From Clitopilus passeckerianus (taxonomy: Eukaryota; Basidiomycota; Agaricomycetes; Agaricales; Entolomataceae), in the NCBI GenBank assembly GCA_944990035.1, contig CALYLX010000112.1, positions 1,674,001 to 1,738,000 of the forward strand: 64,000 nt of DNA, read 5' to 3'. Below are positions 57,600-64,000 of the stretch, piece after piece. Made by a program: the position numbers and the translations under genes. Position 1 is the stretch's first letter; each line of letters starts with the position of its first letter. The notes beneath the pieces were generated by a model. That model did not search any database and had not been told where the DNA came from. It was given only the letters and a program-made list of their open reading frames with translations.

Positions 57600-59839
57600 A
57601 GAACGGTACCAATCTCTCAGAATTTCTTCGATCATCGCCTTCAATTCCTTCTCTATGCTTGTTATGCCTTATGACGACTGATATGAATCCGTATGACCTA
57701 CTATATCAGTATTTGCTTTCTTCGTTCGACTTGCATATATAGTTCACGAGACCCATAACAAAGAATTATCAAAATGTTGCTATTATTCTCCCATAGAAGC
57801 ACTTCTGCAAACATACATGTATATACTCGACCAAATCATTGATATCTTGTTTCTATTTACCTCGACCTTGAGTGTTAATTGTCCCTCCGGGTCTCTTCTG
57901 CTTTCCCTTGGAATGTAGCGAGATCCAGTGGTCAATCTGAAGATCTGCAACTGGGCAGTGAAATGATGTCACCCGTGCGTCGATATATAAAGAACCGGCT
58001 GGGTGCGGTAAAGCGTCATCGTCGCGCTGTGATAAAGGGGCGCAACCAGGCTTATTCCAGAACGACATGGGACTGTAGAACGTCTGATAGCACTCATGAT
58101 CTTGACCCCTAGATTGTCAGCTTGTGCCTCGGCATCCACACTGAGCATTCAACCTGGTTTATGGCGTCGCTTGAGAGGTTAACATACACATCAACGTGTG
58201 ATGTGATCTTTCTCCATTCTCTTTGGCCTGTGGGATAGAATAGGAGATGGCGGTACACTGCCATTGATAATGGAAATGTTCCCTTCGCGTGATGAGGACA
58301 TGATCATCATGGAGTCCCCTGACTACGAATACCACCTGCAGGAGAATCAAGGCCCAGGTAACCAATTCAGCATAAGGTTGGCACCATGGAACGCGAGCCT
58401 GCCCACGCTTGTCTTTCCGACAGGCTCAGTACGCTTCTCGAGCAGGGACCCAGGAAAGGCTCGGGGAATAATGCACCGAAAGATGTCAGCATGGTGAGGT
58501 CATCCAGGCTGTCGACTCTGATCCCCTCGCTATGTTCGATGGCGCCCCTTCGGCGAAACTTTGCGGATGAAGATCTTGGCTACTCGGAGGTCGTCCGAAA
58601 GACCCGGAAAGGTACCTGGAGGTGTCTCGCAAGATAAAGAGACAAATAGCATCCACAGGTGCAACAGAGTTGCCCCGAAAACAGTTGCTCTACCCTTGTG
58701 GTGCTGTAGCCAGGTGCATTACGGTATCTTTCGCGGTAACCTCGAGGTTAACAAGGAGATCGACGATGGCAACACGGTAGCGATCATGTAGCACACAATT
58801 CACAGATGCGGGCACAACATAGTAGGAATCAAAGAAAGCCGCCAAGACTATTATTAGGTGTGATCTGCCTGGCCTTTATTTAGAAAAGAGTGCTTTCGCC
58901 GGGAAGGGCCACGCATATCCATCTGGGGTGGGCGGTCACGGTAAGTGAACAAGGTGGCATTTAGTCTGGGCTTTGTATCAGTCTGTCAGAGTCGATCGTC
59001 TCTGATCCTTCTGTGTCCATCTTGATCCTTGTGAGATCTGGTACCCTGGATGTATCCACCGCCTGTAGTGATCCTTACAAGTCACCTGTAAAGAACATCA
59101 GAGAGGCGCAAATGGAACCATTAACCGTATCCTTGATCAGGGGGCTGTAGAATATCCTGTCAGACAATTTACCCCCAAGTTAACGAGGGGTGCGGAATTT
59201 GAGAGATAGTTGCATTAGCTCTGTGTAGAACACGGGTAGTAACCTTGACCTTGGCAAGAGCGGCGATCCACCCTGTTCCGGCGCGCACGTCTCTCTGTTA
59301 CTTAGAACTTTTGAGCGAACAAAGGTAGGCGGGGGTTTTTGACGGTTTGTGATTCTGGGCATTGTCGGCGTTGTGGCGCAAATCTCCAAAACAATTCGGC
59401 ATCTCCCCGCGAATAACAGGGTCCGTGGTGTTCTGGAGGCCTACAATGATTTAATGGGCTGGGGGTCTTCTCTCTACATAAATTACTTCCGAGGTGAATA
59501 CCAACTTCTGGGCTCCCCAGAGAACAGCTTGAATGGAAGATAACTCTGCCGACTGCCGCCGACCCGGTCTTGTGGGTAGCCTATCGTGTTCAACCTGAGC
59601 TAGATCAGTTCTCTAACCAATAAAGCATACACAGCGTGCGTATATCTGCTGAGAGAGCGGTTCCATCCCTCAGGCTCATCGTCATGACCGAGCCCAAACA
59701 AGGCAACGACCGAAAGTTGTTTGCACGTGTTTGCCATATTAGCATTGAGTCCGTTGCGGGACTTTGTTGCAGCGCCTTACGGTTTGTTTGAACTGAGTAG
59801 TTCCTTCCATTCCTTTTCCCATTCATACAGCTTCATGTC
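57600..59839. other. Intergenic region between SSN6 and ERF4
   Basis: No gene is recognised in this 2.2 kb. The left part holds the SSN6 3' UTR. A 71-codon antisense frame at 57853-58068 (MSFWNKPGCAPLSQRDDD) was considered; it has no family match. The right end is the ERF4 5' region. Confidence 0.5.
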
Positions 59840-59843
59840 ATGA
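59834..59843 (+). promoter_or_regulatory. Minimal uORF overlapping the ERF4 start codon
   Basis: ATG TCA TGA at 59835-59843 is a two-codon uORF whose stop overlaps the ERF4 ATG (59840) as ATGA. Ribosomes that start at the first ATG would stop on the main start codon, a layout that can lower or tune translation by local reinitiation. Confidence 0.5.
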
Positions 59844-61232
59844 CGACGGAACGGCGGAAATCACAGCTCGGCTCGCTCGAGTTTGAGAACTCAAAGCGGA
59901 GCTCGGTCATTGATATACCTGGAATGTCGTCTTCCGAGACTGAGCCACACCTGCCAAGTTCAGAAAACGTGCTTCACATAACTGGGACAGCCGACCAACA
60001 TTCAAACTCGGGTGAAAATAACGTGGATGCGCAGGAGGAGGATCCACGGTGGAGGACGAAGGGTGAATCCATCGACCATGGCATCTCGGTCGCAGGCCAA
60101 GGCTCGTCTTTTCAAGACCTATATGCTCAGGATACGACGACCAGCACAGTCTACAACGTGACCAAAGGCCACCTAGACGACGAAGAGGGATTCTCGGACC
60201 CGCTCAGATCAAGCCAGGTGCCTACTCTTCCGGAAACGAATGACATGAAAGTGGCAGTCGGAGGGGAGGCGTTGATACCGGATAGTGACGAGCAACACCT
60301 TTCTGGAGACAAGAAAGTTTCACCAATACCAAGCAAACGTACTTCTCATCTCCAGCTCAACCTCAAGCCACCTTCGCCTCAGCCCTGGGACCTCGTGGAC
60401 CCGCCTGAACGATCGGGTTCTCCGAACGTTCACAAGTTCTCTTCTCAGCAGGATGGAACGTCAGTCCTCTTTTCCGCACTGTTTTAAATTGGGGACCGAC
60501 TGTAATCATCTTCTAGTAATACCCGCCCATTGATACCCAAATCTTCTTACTACTATGGACCTCCTCCTTCAGACTCGGCATTCGGCACTTCTCCAGTCGG
60601 TCAAATAGGTGTGCATCACCCCCGGGAAATCATACGCGTGGAGCGTGACTACAGCGGAGGCGAGCTAATTCAGTTCGCTCCAGTTTACCCCCTTGAACTG
60701 GAAGGTCGAGTGAGTACGATTCCCGATTGTTTCCACCACAGCTATTGACGACGCTTTTTGGGATGTAGCTAACGCCGACCCAGTTTCTGGAATCTATCAA
60801 TGCGATCAACGAGCTGCTCATCTCCGCTCATAGCCTTAGAAGATCAGCTATAGATAACGTCTTGGCCGTATTCACACTGCAGCTTTCACGGCTTTTCCTC
60901 GCTACTCATTATGATAAGGTACGTGTAGCTTCTTGTTTCGGGAGAATCAAGTGCTAAGGATAGGCATCTTAGGAAATGGATCGTCTGCGGCAACTCATCG
61001 AGAGTCTGAACGTGGAGGTTTATAACCCGGTTGGACTGAATATCCTATGGCCGCGGAAGGTGGCATTCCTCTTTGTAAGTCCTACCTTGTTCTGTGCTTC
61101 TGTTCCAGACGCACTGACAAAGCGGTTCTTTCGCAATTGTATAGTTGGAGATTGAGTACTACGTGAGTGCTTGGCTTTCTGAACATGCACGTGTGTGCTC
61201 ACAACTTTATCTGATTCTGTTCCCCATAGTGA
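59840..61232 (+). CDS. ERF4: ERF4-type subunit of the Ras palmitoyltransferase
   Basis: Erf4 (GOLGA7/GCP16 in animals) partners the DHHC enzyme Erf2 to palmitoylate Ras at ER/Golgi membranes. The start at 59840 gives MTTERRKSQLGSLEFENS. The first 220 or so residues are low-complexity and acidic/Ser-rich. The conserved domain starts RVERDYSGGELIQFAPVYP and has LEGRLTPTQFLESINAINEL, VFTLQLSRLFLATHYDKEMD and LNVEVYNPVGLNILWPRKVA, ending FLFLEIEYY. Introns fall after DGT, EGR, YDK and FLF, and after EYY. The exon for LEIEYY has 18 nt (61145-61162), and the stop TGA (61230-61232) stands alone in the last exon. If the last intron is not spliced, the protein would gain about 27 residues. Confidence 0.9.
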
Positions 61233-62971
61233 TCACTCATGTTGAGAAGATCTTGTGATCTGGATCTGTCTCTTTTGACGGTTGTCGGATCGAACCACCG
61301 TAGGACTCGCTCCCGTCAGCCCAAGCAGACTCTGCCTTCGACTATGATTTTTGTACAGCTGGCATCAGCCCGCTGAGGGTAGAACTTGGCAAGGGCGCGG
61401 GCTGGTTGGCATCCCCCTAGATGCCTGTCATCCGTCAGGCCCCTGAGGGGGGTTGATGCTAATCACATTATGGAGGTTGAAGGATGGTCCTTTTCGCGCT
61501 TCTTTGTCGATTTACGAGCTGATGGGGCAGGGGAGTCTTGCATTATGTATTTAGAGGGATAAGATTATTTGCTGTACGTATTCTATCACTTAAACAATAA
61601 TAATAATGGATACACCAAGGTTTTACACGTTGCGCTGGAGTTTGTTGGCCCTGAGGAAACGCGAGGATTGACCATACGGGTGCATCTCCAAGAAATGATA
61701 ATGTTGGATGATAGGTATCTTCAAAGATGGCTCGCGTCTTAAGTACGGTTGCCTATCCCGCTCAAATCCTCCTTAACCAGCAGAGCCCTCAAAGAACCGA
61801 AGCAAAATGAAATTCGCGTTGCAAACAGATAGTCCGTGTCGGACCGCAAGGCGATTTACCTCGAAGAAAAAGACTTCGAAATGATGTCGTTTTTACAGTG
61901 ACCGTCGAAGATTTGCTCTCGGGCGGCGTAACACAACATATAAGGAGGAGGTCCAGCACCCGGTGTAGCTTCTAGCGTTATACCCGGAAGATGCCAGTTG
62001 ATTCTGAGTCTGAATTGAAACAAGAGAAACGGTGTTTATTTCCGTGGTTTTGAGGTATTTGGGGTTGGCTCGATTCAGCCCCAAGAGGGGGTGCATTCAC
62101 TGACCTCAATACATTCCGACTGCGCGTCAGGAATTGGCTCATAGCTGGCCCGATGGGTGGGCGGGTTTCCACAGGCCATGCAGTTTATGGTTGCCCAGCA
62201 TCCTCATGGTATATGTTTCGATGTTATCAGATAGCAAGGGGGCCGCTATATCTATGTCGAGACCAGAGCGGGGAAAGGGACGGTCAGGGAAGGCAATCAA
62301 TTGGAATTTAAATCAAATCAATCGTAAAAGTGCTTAGCTAATGGACGGCAACGTAGCCTGAGTGGCCCTGACATCCGGCGGCTGGAGTAGACAGCCTGAG
62401 AGGCCTCGGTATCAGACGATGGCAATGTGATGCGCCTACACAGAGAGAAAGAGAGAATCGAAAGTCGAAAGGCTCGATAGCCGTTATGCCCTTGACTTCT
62501 TATATTTACGGGCACCAATGGTAATCATTCCAGATACTTCCAGCCCCTTTCTGGGTGGTGAAAAGGGCACGTTTTGTTGACAAAAATCTGAGGAACTATG
62601 GACGAGTCATTGCGCTAAAGCCAGTCGGATCCGCATTCTGTATTTAATTCGGCAAACATACGTGTGCGCTTCAGCCGGTTGCTCAGCCGGAGTTTCAAAG
62701 AATAGATAATTAATTATTTTACTGGTTGAGGCGTGACCTTAACTATAGATTTGTAATATCATTGGACTCGCGGTGAGACTGGACGGGCTGCAATCTATCT
62801 CTTACTCTTAACCATCAACGTCGAGTCCCTTTCCTCCAAGCAGCGGCCACTTCGTTCTTTGGAGGAATATCGTGAAACGTTTCTCGCCGTTGCTGACTCA
62901 ATTCTTCTGAAATTTTACCGTTGGGGCCACTCAAATCAGGTTATTATTCATCAAGAAATAAATTCGTACCA
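61233..62971. other. Intergenic region between ERF4 and the bZIP gene
   Basis: No gene is recognised in this 1.7 kb. The short open frames on both strands have no family resemblance. The last 200 bases are the bZIP promoter and 5' UTR. Confidence 0.5.
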
Positions 62972-64000
62972 ATGGATCCTTACGTCGTCGACAATTCTGC
63001 TCTTTGGGACCTCTCACAGGCTTCTTCATACACACATCTCGCGGACGACGATTTCCTAGCACTTTTGCAAAAGCAATTCCCTCAAGCGAACAACGATGCC
63101 AATGGGTTCACCAATGGCGTCAATCCTCAGAGCATTACTAGATACCCGTTGCCTAGTCTTTCGCCACCATCCGAGGATAGTAGTCCGAGTCCCCCAAGTG
63201 CCACCAACAATAACACAAATTACGCCGATGAAACTGGTGATTCTGCGCTGAAGCGAAAGGCAAGCGATGATGATCTAGACGATGGCCCAAGCTCGAAATC
63301 ATGTTAGTAGCGACGTCGGATCTTATCAGAGTGTAGTATATTTACCTAGCATTTATGACTATAGCAACCAAGAAAGCAGCTACTTCAACTTCTCGTAGGA
63401 AGGTTTCAGGCGCTGCACCAGTGAGTCTACTCCAATCCCCATCGCTAGTAATTTCAATTGACAGCCATTCTAGCCCAAGGATGAGACGAGGCTTATGAAA
63501 CGTAAAGAGCAAAATCGTGCCGCCCAACGCGCCTTCAGAGAGCGCAAGGAAAAACATGTAAAAGACGTGAGTTATCATTTATCGTTGACACCCTATCCAG
63601 CCCTCTGATATGCCATTATCTAGCTCGAGGACAAGGTTGCTGCTCTCGAGGCCAGAAACGAGGCCAAAGAAAACGAGAATGAAAACCTGCGAGATCTACT
63701 CGCACGCTTGCAGAATGAAAATCTTGCACTCAAGCAGGGATCCTTCACCTTCTCTGTACCCCCTAATGCCGGCAGCTCGACGAATACCCCTCCTGGACCA
63801 TCATCATATGCTTCCTCACCCCCTTTCTCGGCATCAAGCGCCTCCACGGCTACTTCTCCTACAATGGCGACTCCAGATTTCTCCAACGTCTCAAATCCCT
63901 TAGAGTGGAGCTCGCTTACCGCATTCGATCCAGCGATGTTGAACCTTCTCGATGATGTCTCCCAAGCAACAGCCACCGATGGTGCGCGTCAGATGGACTT
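62972..64000 (+). CDS. bZIP transcription factor, YAP1/AP-1 type, cut by the window edge
   Basis: A nuclear transcription factor of the fungal AP-1 (Yap1/Pap1) type, which usually controls oxidative-stress genes. The start at 62972 gives MDPYVVDNSALWDLSQASS. An acidic/Ser-Pro-rich region is followed by a basic stretch (KRKASDDD, SRRKVSG) and the DNA-binding basic region KRKEQNRAAQRAFRERKEKH, whose NxxAQxxFR pattern is the Yap signature. The leucine zipper runs LEDKVAALEARN and continues with regular Leu/Asn heptads. Introns split the frame after SSKS, after GAAP and after KHVKD. The last visible codons are GARQMD; the C-terminal Cys-rich redox domain expected of Yap1 would lie beyond the window, so the stress role cannot be checked here. 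Confidence 0.9.

Noticed and set aside
57853..58068. 71-codon antisense frame MSFWNKPGCAPLSQRDDD
   Set aside because: No family resemblance and competing upstream frames are equally open; without transcript evidence it is not called.

Overview
The window looks like nuclear DNA from a basidiomycete fungus, most likely an Agaricomycete (mushroom-forming or wood/litter-decay lineage). The reasons are many short introns (about 45-65 nt) with GT-AG ends, compact housekeeping genes on both strands, a secreted AA9 lytic polysaccharide monooxygenase (LPMO), a copper-fist regulator, and a Gly/Asn-rich secreted protein of a type I know from Agaricomycetes. I see no operons, no CRISPR array, no rRNA and no convincing tRNA. 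Gene models were built by eye from spliced reading frames; most exon joins restore family-conserved protein sequence.

Layout. 0.9-1.5 kb: a four-exon gene for a 113-residue protein of unknown function, with a paralogue at 32.5-33.0 kb on the other strand. 2.1-10.6 kb: a compact housekeeping block with an amphiphysin-like BAR-SH3 protein (Rvs167/Hob1, -), the ribosome maturation factor SDO1/SBDS (+), the ALG1 mannosyltransferase (-), the mitochondrial Fe-S protein NFU1 (+) and a copper-fist transcription factor (+). 10.6-26.1 kb: a gene-poor tract with two diverged direct copies of a roughly 0.75 kb repeat and one AA9 LPMO gene that lacks a normal start codon. 26.2-30.2 kb: a secreted six-hairpin-type glycosidase (+) converging on the Gly/Asn-rich secreted protein (-). 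30.2-36.8 kb: gene-poor, with a TTGACC-rich repeat cluster and the second 113-residue paralogue.

36.9-51.7 kb: a second housekeeping block with ISA1 (+), GET3 (-), SRP68 (+), KU80 (-), an STH1/SNF2 chromatin remodeller (+) and a tiny 63-residue SERF-type gene (-). 53.6-57.6 kb: the SSN6/CYC8 TPR corepressor (+). 59.8-61.2 kb: the ERF4 palmitoyltransferase subunit (+). 63.0 kb to the right edge: a YAP1/AP-1-like bZIP factor, cut by the window end.

Four gene pairs are divergent with start codons about 130-245 bp apart: RVS167/SDO1, ALG1/NFU1, GET3/SRP68 and KU80/STH1. GET3 and SRP68 serve the two main routes of protein targeting to the ER, so a shared promoter there is suggestive. NFU1 and ISA1 both act in mitochondrial Fe-S cluster assembly or delivery, and the copper-fist factor and the copper-dependent AA9 enzyme lie about 2 kb apart. 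Several genes have extreme exon structures: an ATG-only coding exon, exons of 5, 14, 18 and 24 nt, a stop-codon-only exon, and a stop-free 51-nt intron inside an ATPase P-loop. I found no clearly new multi-gene system. The best candidates for something undescribed are the 113-residue paralogue pair, the start-less LPMO and the diverged repeat.
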